The notes: generated by a model from the letters alone, not told the origin. A stretch of 10,411 nt of DNA from Fusobacterium sp. (GCA_019410665.1 DXSD01000070.1:1-10411); one strand, 5' to 3'. Counted from the stretch's first letter, positions 1 through 5,782 are shown. Translations and numbers: made by a program.

Positions 1-808
1 GTACTATAATATATAGCAACTCTTCATTAGTAATTTCTATATTTAGGGATGACTTTATATATTCTTTTATCCTTAATGAGCATTTTAATGCTTTAGGATA
101 TTCTGAAGCTACCTGATTATAAAGAAATGAATCATTAGTTTCAAGCATTTGATTACTTGTAACTCTTTCTATAAAAAATTGAAGATGTGTAAGAAACCTT
201 GAATAATTTAAAGAAGTAACATCTATTTTTTTTCTATAGAAAATTTGTATAATATTAAATATATCTTTTAACATTTTAATATTGGAAAGTGTGTTTTCCA
301 TATTTAATTTTTTAGTTTGAGCATTTACAATATGAAAAGCAATATTTCCTGCCTCTTCATCTGGAAGATCAATATTAAAATAGTTATTTAATTCAAGAAG
401 AGCTTCAAAAGCTATATTATATTCAACTGGATAAAATTGTTTTATTTCCCATAGCATTTTATTCTGCAAAATAATTTTATTTTTATATCTTTCAATTGCA
501 AAGATAAGGTGGTCAGCAAGTGTAATATAAATTTTTTCATCAAGCTTATTTCCCATCTTATCATTGATTTTTTTTATAATTTCTGTTATAAATTGAATGT
601 TTTTACCTAAATTATTTTCTAATAATTCGATATATAATCTCATATTTTTTTCATCCTTAAGAATAAAAACTTTTTCAATATTAGTTTCTCTCAGTTTTTT
701 TCCAACTGTATTTGTAAAGCCAATTCCTTTTCCCATAACTATATGTTCTCTGTTATTTTGGTCTAAAGCTAGTACTAAATTATTATTTAAGATTTTTTTA
801 GTGATCAT
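1..808 (-). CDS. licT: LicT/BglG-family transcription antiterminator (3' end cut by window)
   Basis: RNA-binding antiterminator expected to bind the RAT upstream of the PTS gene and prevent termination when beta-glucosides are present. The minus strand reads open from an ATG at 808 to the window edge (269 codons). This ATG is preceded by AGAAGG about 9 nt upstream. Residues 1 to about 57 match the CAT RNA-binding domain (MITKKILNNN start, then MGKGIGF at 25-31). Two PTS regulation domains follow. The expected phosphorylatable histidines are visible as LADH (H100), FHIVN (H159) and FLTHL (H208). The protein is cut just after LLYIIV, where the fourth histidine (about residue 270) should follow. 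LicT proteins are about 277 residues, so only some ten residues are missing. It lies 53 bp behind the phospho-beta-glucosidase gene as the promoter-distal gene of the operon. The regulator role by EII phosphorylation is family knowledge. Confidence 0.93.
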   Translation of the reverse strand, partial: MITKKILNNNLVLALDQNNREHIVMGKGIGFTNTVGKKLRETNIEKVFILKDEKNMRLYIELLENNLGKNIQFITEIIKKINDKMGNKLDEKIYITLADHLIFAIERYKNKIILQNKMLWEIKQFYPVEYNIAFEALLELNNYFNIDLPDEEAGNIAFHIVNAQTKKLNMENTLSNIKMLKDIFNIIQIFYRKKIDVTSLNYSRFLTHLQFFIERVTSNQMLETNDSFLYNQVASEYPKALKCSLRIKEYIKSSLNIEITNEELLYIIV

Positions 809-843
809 TAAAATTTTACCTTCTTTCTAAAAACATAATTATT

Positions 844-878
844 ATGGAGAAAAAAATGGTTTTATAAATTCTCTCCAT
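844..878 (-). other. Inverted repeat between the glucosidase and antiterminator genes
   Basis: ATGGAGAGAA (878-869) and TTTTCTCCAT (853-844) on the minus strand pair over ten positions with one G-U. The left arm includes the last codons of the glucosidase gene. No uninterrupted U-tract follows immediately, so this is more likely an mRNA processing or stabilising hairpin, or a leaky attenuator that lowers regulator output, than a full terminator. It does not resemble a RAT. Confidence 0.4.
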
Positions 879-2271
879 TTGTTTCAATTACTTTTTTATA
901 CCAATAAAAACTATCTTTTTTATAACGTTTTAAATCTTTTAAATCAAATTCATCTCTATCAACAAATATAAAACCATAACGTTTTTGATATCCCTGATGA
1001 GTGCTTACAAGATCTATAGCAGCCCAAGGGCAGTATCCTAAGACCTCAACTCCATCAGTTATAGCTAATTGAAGTTGTTTAAGATGCTGACTTATAAAAT
1101 CTATTCTATATTGATCATGAACTTTCCCATTTTCTAATTTATCATTTGCTCCTATTCCATTTTCAGTAATAAGAATAGGAAGGTTATATCTTTCATAAAC
1201 TTTTCTTAATGTATAACGAAGTCCAATAGGGTCAATAATCCATCCATATTGGGTTTTATCCAAATAAGGATTCTCACCTGGACGATAAACACCAGGTTCT
1301 CCTAACATAATTTGTTGATCTCCAGCTCTAGCTGATACATCAGAAGAATCACCACGACTAGCTGCTATTGTAGCAGTTGAGTAGTAGTTCATAGCAATGA
1401 AATCTGGCTTAGCATCTGCTAATATAATTTTATCTTCTTCTGTAATTTCTGGAGCAATTCCTTTTTCTTTTAAATAACTATAAGCTAGAGCATTATATTT
1501 TCCCCAAACTGCAATATCAGAAAAGCTCCAGTTTCTTAATGTTTCCCAGTTATGAGCTGCTATAGCATCTTCAGGATTACATGTTTCTGGATACATAGTA
1601 GTTAAATTAAGGGCAGGTCCTATTTTACCTTGAGGACATATTTTTCTAAACTCTTTTATTGTTTTAGCTTGAGCTAACATCATATGATGATTTTGTAAGT
1701 ATAAATCTTTTTTTGTAGGAAGCTTTCCATTAGGAGGTGTTCCTATTGCACCAGGATGTAAGATCATAGTATTTTGTTCATTGATAGTTAACCAATATTT
1801 AATCTTTGTTCCAAAATATTTAAAAAGAGTAGAAGCGTAGTTAACAAAAGCTTCAATAGTACTTCTATTACCCCATCCACCTTTTTCTTCTAAACAATAT
1901 GGTAAATCAAAATGATATAATGTAATAATAGGTTCAATTTGATATTTAATACATTCATCAATAACGTTATTATAGAATTCCAATCCTTTCAGATTTATCT
2001 CTCCTGTTCCATTTGGGATAATTCTAGTCCAAGCAATAGAAAATCTATAAGCTTTTAAACCTAACTCAGAAAAAAGTTTAATATCTTCTTTGTAGTGATG
2101 ATAAAAATCACTAGCTATTTTAAAATCTGCGTATTGTTCATTATGTTTATAACAATCGATTATAGATGGACTTTTACCATCTAAATTATAGGCTCCTTCA
2201 ACTTGATAAGCTGATGTAGATGCTCCCCATAAAAAATTTTCAGGGAATTTTTTTATTTTAGAATAATTCAT
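862..2271 (-). CDS. bglA: GH1 6-phospho-beta-glucosidase
   Basis: Cytoplasmic enzyme that hydrolyses 6-phospho-beta-glucosides delivered by the neighbouring PTS to glucose-6-phosphate and an aglycone or glucose. At 469 residues it has the usual family length. The N-terminus FPENFLWGASTSAYQVEGA (9-27) is the GH1 signature. The acid/base glutamate is E165 in TINEQN, where many GH1 enzymes have NEP. The nucleophile is E370 in ITENG. The loop STHQGYQKRYG (423-433) carries S423, K430 and Y432, the phosphate-binding triad that marks 6-phospho-glycosidases within GH1. GAGGTG lies just upstream of the ATG at 2271, 28 bp after the PTS stop. Co-transcribed with the PTS and licT. Several arginines are CGT, whereas the redox operon uses almost only AGA/AGG. 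Exact sugar preference cannot be read from sequence. Confidence 0.95.
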   Translation of the reverse strand: MNYSKIKKFPENFLWGASTSAYQVEGAYNLDGKSPSIIDCYKHNEQYADFKIASDFYHHYKEDIKLFSELGLKAYRFSIAWTRIIPNGTGEINLKGLEFYNNVIDECIKYQIEPIITLYHFDLPYCLEEKGGWGNRSTIEAFVNYASTLFKYFGTKIKYWLTINEQNTMILHPGAIGTPPNGKLPTKKDLYLQNHHMMLAQAKTIKEFRKICPQGKIGPALNLTTMYPETCNPEDAIAAHNWETLRNWSFSDIAVWGKYNALAYSYLKEKGIAPEITEEDKIILADAKPDFIAMNYYSTATIAASRGDSSDVSARAGDQQIMLGEPGVYRPGENPYLDKTQYGWIIDPIGLRYTLRKVYERYNLPILITENGIGANDKLENGKVHDQYRIDFISQHLKQLQLAITDGVEVLGYCPWAAIDLVSTHQGYQKRYGFIFVDRDEFDLKDLKRYKKDSFYWYKKVIETNGENL

Positions 2272-2299
2272 TTTTACACCTCATAATTTTATAAAATAT

Positions 2300-4159
2300 T
2301 TATTTAGTTATATTTAAAACTGTATCTTTTAAACTTACTTGGATGTTTTCACTTATAACATCAATATTAAAATCCTCACTGTTAACTATGACCATTGGAG
2401 TAATAGTATTATAACCAGATTTTTTAATTCCTTCAATGTCAAATTTAAGTAAAAGATCACCTTTTTTAACAATATCCCCTTCTTTAACAAAATCTTGGAA
2501 AAATTTTCCTTCTAAATTGACTGTATCAATTCCAACATGTATTAATATTTCAACACCAGAATTAGAAAGAATTCCAATAGCGTGTTTAGTTGGGAAAAAA
2601 GAGGAGATAGTACCGTCTATTGGAGAAAAAACTTTTCCTTCAGATGGTATTATTGCAACACCATCACCTAAAGCTTTACTAGAAAAAGCTTCATCACTAG
2701 TTTCAGAAAGAGGAACTACTTTTCCAACTATTGGAGCATATATAGTTTCAACTACAGTTTTTTCAACATTTTTTTCAGTTTTTTTCTTTTGTTTAGTATG
2801 TATATTATTTTCATAATCTTCAAATCCCATAATCCAAGTGATTATAAATCCACTAATGAAAGCTATAAGACAAGTTATAATAGCATGAACTATATTCATA
2901 GGATTTTCTCCAATAAATGCAGGTAGTCCAGCTAAACCAGGAGAAACAAAAGCATAACGAACAAGTCCAGATAGACCAGCATAAATTCCAGCTAAACCAC
3001 CTGCAATCATAGAGGCAATTAAAGGTTTTTTTAATTTTAAATTAACTCCATATAAAGCAGGTTCTGTAATTCCCATTAAAGCAGTAAATCCTGCTGATCC
3101 AGCAAGTTGCTTTAATTCAATATTTTTACTTTTTACAGCTACAGCTAATGTAGCAGCTGATTGTGCAATATTAGAAGCTAACATACCAGGTCCATTAACT
3201 ACTTCATATCCAAGTTTAGAAATCTGAGTTGTAGCAATTGGAGTCATTGCCCAAGCTGTACCAGTTAAAATTAAGAAAGGTTGTAGAGCTCCCATTAACA
3301 TGGGGATTAACCAATTAGCATAAGAATTTATTGTAGTAGCACTTCTTTCAATTAAAGTATTTAAATAACTACCTAATGGACCAATTACGATTAAAGCAAT
3401 TGGAATAGAAATAAACATTATAATTAAAGGTTTTGCAAAAAATTTAATGATTGTAGGAGTATATTTTTCAGCAAAACGTTCTACATAAGACATAATCCAA
3501 ATACTTAGTATAATTGGAATAACAGAATATGAATAATTAACTAATAATACTGGAATTCCAAAATAATCTATATTATTACCTAGATTTATTAAGTTATTCC
3601 AAGTTGGATGAACAAGTGTACAAGCCAAAACAATAGCTAAAATAGGATGACATTCAAATTTTATAGAAGCTCCATATGCTAATAAAACAGGTAAAAAATA
3701 GAAAACCGTATCTGATATCATATCTAAAAGTTGATATGTAGTATCATTACTAGAAACAATATTTAGCAAAACCAAAATTGATAAAACAGATTTGATCATA
3801 CCTCCACCAATTAAAGCAGGAATAACAGGAGTAAAAGTTGTAGAAATCACACTAATAATTGTTGTAATAATACTATCTTCGTTTTTCTTTTTTGTTTTTT
3901 GAGAACTATCATTTTCTCCTAATTCACTTGAAATAACTTTATAGACTTTAGCTACTTCGTTACCAATAACTACTTGAAACTGCCCACCTTTATCAACGAC
4001 AGAAATAACTTCAGGAATATTTGAAATTTCTTCAATATTTACTTTAGATTTGTCATAAAATTCAAATCTAAGCCTAGTTGCACAATGAGTTAATTTTTGA
4101 ATATTTTTTTCTCCTCCTACTAGTTTAATTAATAAAGTACCTAATTTTTTTTCATTCAT
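2300..4159 (-). CDS. bglF: PTS beta-glucoside transporter, enzyme IIBCA
   Basis: Membrane permease that imports and phosphorylates beta-glucosides using the PEP phosphorelay. I place the start at the ATG at 4159 (619 aa, MNEKKLG). It has GGAGGA 8 nt upstream, and the 12 codons before it lie in the leader terminator hairpin. Domain order is IIB (1 to about 80) with phosphocysteine C26 in THCATRLRF; IIC (about 100-445), strongly hydrophobic, with the GITEP motif at 363-367; a charged linker (about 448-468); and IIA (about 470-619) with H525 and phosphohistidine H541 in LIHVGIDTV. The B-C-A order and Glc-type IIA are typical of the beta-glucoside (BglF/BglP) subfamily. Such permeases also phosphorylate and inhibit LicT/BglG in the absence of substrate, which fits the linked regulator. 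Confidence 0.94.
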   Translation of the reverse strand: MNEKKLGTLLIKLVGGEKNIQKLTHCATRLRFEFYDKSKVNIEEISNIPEVISVVDKGGQFQVVIGNEVAKVYKVISSELGENDSSQKTKKKNEDSIITTIISVISTTFTPVIPALIGGGMIKSVLSILVLLNIVSSNDTTYQLLDMISDTVFYFLPVLLAYGASIKFECHPILAIVLACTLVHPTWNNLINLGNNIDYFGIPVLLVNYSYSVIPIILSIWIMSYVERFAEKYTPTIIKFFAKPLIIMFISIPIALIVIGPLGSYLNTLIERSATTINSYANWLIPMLMGALQPFLILTGTAWAMTPIATTQISKLGYEVVNGPGMLASNIAQSAATLAVAVKSKNIELKQLAGSAGFTALMGITEPALYGVNLKLKKPLIASMIAGGLAGIYAGLSGLVRYAFVSPGLAGLPAFIGENPMNIVHAIITCLIAFISGFIITWIMGFEDYENNIHTKQKKKTEKNVEKTVVETIYAPIVGKVVPLSETSDEAFSSKALGDGVAIIPSEGKVFSPIDGTISSFFPTKHAIGILSNSGVEILIHVGIDTVNLEGKFFQDFVKEGDIVKKGDLLLKFDIEGIKKSGYNTITPMVIVNSEDFNIDVISENIQVSLKDTVLNITK

Positions 4160-4180
4160 TAATCTAATCCTCCTAAGATA

Positions 4181-4237
4181 AAAATAAAAAAGCACGACAA
4201 AAAAATTTTCAATTTTAGAAAATTTAAATAGTCATGC
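4181..4237 (-). terminator. Conditional intrinsic terminator in the PTS leader
   Basis: On the minus strand, GCATGAC (4237-4231) pairs with GTCGTGC (4198-4192) over 7 bp with one G-U. It encloses an inner hairpin AAATTTTC/GAAAATTT and is followed by a T-rich run (4191-4181, TTTTTTATTTT). The left arm GCATGAC is also the 3' part of the RAT, so antiterminator binding and terminator folding exclude each other. This is the layout expected for LicT/BglG control. It ends about 20 nt before the PTS start codon. Confidence 0.85.
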
Positions 4238-4257
4238 CTACATTACTAGTAACACCA
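4229..4257 (-). promoter_or_regulatory. Ribonucleic antiterminator (RAT) site for LicT/BglG protein
   Basis: The minus strand reads GGTGTTACT, then AGTAATGT, then AGGCATGAC. This matches the conserved halves of BglG/LicT-type RATs (GTTACT in the 5' half, AGGCA..AC in the 3' half) at the usual spacing. A short CTA/TAG stem caps it. It overlaps the left arm of the terminator and lies about 20 nt after the predicted -10 box. Confidence 0.85.
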
Positions 4258-4277
4258 AATATTAAGTTGTTAAACAC

Positions 4278-4306
4278 ATTAAATCATATTTTTTTATATA
4301 AGTCAA
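4278..4306 (-). promoter_or_regulatory. Promoter of the beta-glucoside operon
   Basis: Minus strand -35 TTGACT (4306-4301), 17-bp spacer, -10 TTTAAT (4283-4278). The predicted start lies near 4271, just before the RAT. I saw no second promoter before the glucosidase or licT genes, so the three genes probably share this one. Confidence 0.7.
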
Positions 4307-4392
4307 GCAATTTGTAGAAAAAAAAATTATTTCGATTGAAATTAGAGCGTTGAAAATAAAGAAAAAAAGATGTTTTAAATTTAAAAAAATAA

Positions 4393-4401
4393 TGGTATTA
4401 T
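4393..4401 (+). promoter_or_regulatory. Possible extended -10 promoter of dtd
   Basis: TGGTATTAT matches an extended -10 (TGn plus TATTAT) about 30 nt before the dtd start codon. No good -35 is visible at the right distance. A TTGAAA at 4350-4355 with TTTTAA at 4373-4378 is an alternative. Confidence 0.45.
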
Positions 4402-4432
4402 ATCTAGGTAATTATATTGATTGAGGTGAAAA

Positions 4433-4891
4433 ATGAGAGCAGTAATACAGAGAGTAAAATATTCTAGTGTAAGTGTAGATGGAGAGATAATAGGAAAAAT
4501 AGATAAGGGGCTTATGGTATTACTAGGAGTAACCCATACAGATGGGGAAAGAGAGATAAAATGGCTAGCAAAAAAGATTAAAGATTTAAGAATCTTTGAA
4601 GATGGAGAAGGAAAAATGAACTTAGGTCTTGAAGATATAAAGGGAGAGTTATTGGTTATATCTCAATTTACTCTTTATGGAGAGTGTATAAAAGGGCGTC
4701 GTCCAGGTTTTGTAGATGCAGCTAAACCAGATATAGCTGAGCCATTATATGAGAGATTTTTAGAAGAGTGTAGAAGTTTTGGAATCAAGACAGAGTGTGG
4801 GAAATTTGGTGCTGATATGAAAGTAGAACTTTTAAATGATGGACCTGTTACTTTGATTATTGATACAAAAGATGTAGCTAGTTTTAAATAA
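4433..4891 (+). CDS. dtd: D-aminoacyl-tRNA deacylase
   Basis: Cytoplasmic proofreading enzyme that hydrolyses D-aminoacyl-tRNA (and glycyl-tRNA-Ala mischarges), recycling tRNA. The 152-residue length and the start MRAVIQRV are typical of bacterial DTD. The two active-site motifs are intact: SQFTLYG at 77-83, and NDGPVT with GPVT at 137-140, which carries the chirality-selecting cis-proline. KGRRPGF (87-93) is also conserved. GAGGTG precedes the ATG by 4 nt. It is monocistronic here, divergent from the PTS operon, and followed by a hairpin. Confidence 0.97.
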   Translation: MRAVIQRVKYSSVSVDGEIIGKIDKGLMVLLGVTHTDGEREIKWLAKKIKDLRIFEDGEGKMNLGLEDIKGELLVISQFTLYGECIKGRRPGFVDAAKPDIAEPLYERFLEECRSFGIKTECGKFGADMKVELLNDGPVTLIIDTKDVASFK

Positions 4892-4905
4892 AAATTTATC
4901 TTACT

Positions 4906-4945
4906 AAGAGGAGAACTTAAGAATTTGTAATTGTCTCTTCTTTTC
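4906..4945 (+). terminator. Probable dtd terminator
   Basis: AAGAGGAGA (4906-4914) pairs with TCTCTTCTT (4934-4942) over 9 bp with one G-U. A 19-nt loop contains an AATT/AATT mini-stem. The U-tract is short (CTTTTC), so termination may be incomplete. Confidence 0.5.
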
Positions 4946-4988
4946 ATAGCCTCTTAAAATCAGTTTTAGACCTTTGTTTTTGGTGTAT

Positions 4989-5017
4989 TTGACTTTTTGT
5001 TAAAACTTTGTTATAAT
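4989..5017 (+). promoter_or_regulatory. Strong promoter of the small-peptide transcript
   Basis: TTGACT (4989-4994), exactly 17 bp, then TATAAT (5012-5017). This is one of the two closest matches to the sigma-70 consensus in the window. The predicted start is near 5024-5026, at the CCCTAAGGGGC repeat. It points at a 34-codon ORF with a leader of about 130 nt. Confidence 0.8.
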
Positions 5018-5024
5018 TAAATTA

Positions 5025-5036
5025 ACCCTAAGGGGC
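5025..5036 (+). repeat. Direct repeat copy 1 at the predicted transcript 5' end
   Basis: ACCCTAAGGGGC here and ACCCCAAGGGGC at 5282-5293 differ at one of 12 positions. Each is close to self-complementary. Copy 1 sits at the predicted transcription start and copy 2 at the terminator. The two can also pair with each other (CCCU with GGGG and GGGG with CCCC, around two A-A mismatches). Confidence 0.6.
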
Positions 5037-5046
5037 ATAAAAGATA

Positions 5047-5145
5047 GTGATTTAAAAATTCGTTATGAGATAAGCTCTCACTCCACCGTGGGAGCTTATT
5101 TCATGCTCATAAGTAATAACGAAGCTTGTGAGTAGTTGAAATCAC
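5047..5145 (+). ncRNA. Structured 5' leader RNA of unknown class
   Basis: A closing stem GTGATTT/AAATCAC (5047-5053 with 5139-5145, 7 bp) encloses two hairpins. The first is GAGATAAGCTCTCAC (5067-5081) paired without a break to 5088-5102, giving 15 bp with two G-U and the loop TCCACC. The second joins 5104-5113 with 5125-5134 (10 bp with two G-U). Its 11-nt loop contains ATAACGAA (5116-5123), an exact complement of TTCGTTAT at 5059-5066, which allows a pseudoknot or a rearrangement. Not all of these stems can form fully at once. No U-tract follows the hairpins, so this is not a simple terminator. I do not recognise it as a known riboswitch. Confidence 0.6.
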
Positions 5146-5199
5146 ATTTTTTATGGAGGGTCAGAATGAATATTGTACTTAACAATCCAAGTTTCAACT
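5134..5199 (+). promoter_or_regulatory. Possible stem enclosing the ribosome binding site of the small peptide
   Basis: AGTTGAAA (5134-5141) is an exact complement of TTTCAACT (5192-5199). The stem would enclose the GGAGGG site at 5155-5160 and the ATG at 5166. A nested ATTGT/ACAAT hairpin lies inside. Its 5' strand overlaps the 3' strand of the leader closing stem (5139-5141), so the two conformations compete. Hand folding only. Confidence 0.45.
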
Positions 5200-5270
5200 T
5201 TGATGGTGGAACTATCCTACTTATAGGTTTAGTTATCATTGTTGTTTATTGGGTTAAAAAGAGCAAATAG
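5166..5270 (+). CDS. 34-residue small membrane peptide, unknown family
   Basis: ATG preceded 5 nt upstream by GGAGGG (5155-5160), a very strong ribosome binding site. It encodes 34 residues beginning MNIVLNNPSFNFDGG. A single hydrophobic helix follows (about 16-30, TILLIGLVIIVVYWV), with a basic tail KKSK. This is the usual shape of a one-pass peptide with N-out and basic C-in, as in type I toxins or small regulatory membrane proteins. The reading frame sits between a consensus promoter plus structured leader and a terminator-like hairpin, so it is a free-standing unit between dtd and hxlR. I do not recognise the family. A toxin role is only a hypothesis from size, topology and RNA structure. 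Confidence 0.7.
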   Translation: MNIVLNNPSFNFDGGTILLIGLVIIVVYWVKKSK

Positions 5271-5275
5271 TTCTA

Positions 5276-5300
5276 CCCTCTACCCCAAGGGGCTTTTTTT
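5276..5300 (+). terminator. Terminator of the small-peptide transcript
   Basis: ACCCCAAGGGGC followed by seven T. Locally only three or four G-C pairs can form (CCC-CAAG-GGG, or CCCT 5276-5279 with AGGG 5288-5291). The hairpin is short, and pairing with the 5' repeat at 5025-5036 may add to it. The second repeat copy is 5282-5293. Confidence 0.6.
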
Positions 5301-5302
5301 AT

Positions 5303-5653
5303 TTATAAATCCATTTTAAAATTTGTAAAATTAATAGATTTAGCATACTCTCTTCCCCACTCTACAAGAGTTTCTAAAATAGGAATAAGTGTTTGTCCCT
5401 GTTCAGTTAAAGAGTATTCAACTTTAGGAGGAACAACAGGATAAACTTTTCTAATAATTAATTTATCCTCTTCAAGTTCCCGTAACTGTCTTGTCAGCAT
5501 TCTCTCGTTAATACTAGGAATAAATCTTTTTAATTCACTATGTCTAGCAATTTTATTAACACTAATATAGTATAAAATTATAGGTTTCCATTTTCCTCCT
5601 ATTATATCCAGTGTAAATTCAAAATAACAATTATACCCTTTTTCTTTTTTCAT
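5303..5653 (-). CDS. HxlR-family winged-helix regulator with one N-terminal cysteine
   Basis: DNA-binding repressor or activator, probably of the divergent redox operon and itself. I choose the ATG at 5653 (116 aa). GAGAGGTGG lies 8 nt upstream, whereas the in-frame GTG at 5662 overlaps that site. The N-terminus has C9 in YNCYFEFTLDIIGGKWKPIIL, the position of the redox-sensing cysteine in the HxlR relatives YodB, CatR and HypR. A helix-turn-helix spans about 36-63 (SELKRFIPSINERMLTRQLRELE). The wing VYPVVPPKVEYSLTEQG (70-86) is the HxlR signature. The only cysteine is C9, so sensing would be by S-thiolation, alkylation or an intersubunit disulfide. That is inferred from the family. It is convergent with the small-peptide gene, and no clear terminator lies behind it. 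Confidence 0.93.
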   Translation of the reverse strand: MKKEKGYNCYFEFTLDIIGGKWKPIILYYISVNKIARHSELKRFIPSINERMLTRQLRELEEDKLIIRKVYPVVPPKVEYSLTEQGQTLIPILETLVEWGREYAKSINFTNFKMDL

Positions 5654-5673
5654 TATTACCACCTCTCACTAAG

Positions 5674-5702
5674 ATTTTACCTCTTATGGATAAAAAAGTA
5701 AA
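5674..5702 (-). promoter_or_regulatory. Promoter of the HxlR regulator gene
   Basis: Minus strand -35 TTTACT (5702-5697), 17-bp spacer, -10 TAAAAT (5679-5674). The -35 lies in the left end of the 32-bp inverted repeat, so a bound regulator would cover it (autoregulation). Confidence 0.7.
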
Positions 5703-5729
5703 GTAGAGACAAAAATGTCTGTACTTTAC
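5698..5729. promoter_or_regulatory. 32-bp inverted repeat, probable HxlR operator
   Basis: GTAAAGTAGAGACA, a 4-nt AAAA centre, then TGTCTGTACTTTAC. The arms are 14 bp with one mismatch. The repeat fills the middle of the 129-bp divergent gap. Both -35 boxes lie in its outer ends: TTTACT of hxlR at 5697-5702 and TTTACA of the redox operon at 5725-5730. This places one dimeric site over two promoters. The binder is inferred to be the adjacent HxlR protein. Confidence 0.75.
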
Positions 5730-5753
5730 AAAAAATACTGAAAAATATATAAT
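5725..5753 (+). promoter_or_regulatory. Promoter of the redox/permease operon
   Basis: -35 TTTACA (5725-5730), exactly 17 bp, -10 TATAAT (5748-5753). Transcription should start near 5760, leaving a short leader before the GGGGG ribosome binding site (5772-5776) of the reductase gene. The -35 overlaps the right arm of the inverted repeat. Confidence 0.8.
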
Positions 5754-5782
5754 AATATTAAATATGAGTAAGGGGGTATAGA

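Noticed and set aside
597..830. 77-codon plus-strand ORF
   Set aside because: It lies opposite licT, which is open and shows clear CAT and PRD motifs. It has no ribosome binding site and its protein is a low-complexity shadow.
2436..2816. 126-codon plus-strand ORF
   Set aside because: Complementary to the IIA domain of the PTS gene. Its serine-rich, F-rich translation is typical of an antisense shadow.
4160..4195. Upstream extension of the PTS protein (12 extra residues from 4195)
   Set aside because: The extension lies in the terminator hairpin and T-tract of the leader. A strong ribosome binding site precedes the ATG at 4159.
4675..4947. 90-codon minus-strand ORF
   Set aside because: Antisense to dtd and its terminator, with no family resemblance.
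5067..5102. 15-bp hairpin as a transcription terminator
   Set aside because: No T-run follows on either strand, and the consensus promoter upstream leads through it to an ORF with a strong ribosome binding site.
5047..5145. Known riboswitch classes (c-di-GMP-II, preQ1, THF, fluoride, ZTP) or an HDV-like ribozyme for the structured leader
   Set aside because: I could not match the conserved core sequences of these classes, and the strand order does not give the nested double pseudoknot of HDV ribozymes. An Rfam scan would settle it.
5654..5662. GTG start for the HxlR gene at 5662
   Set aside because: The GTG is part of the GAGAGGTGG ribosome binding site of the ATG at 5653.
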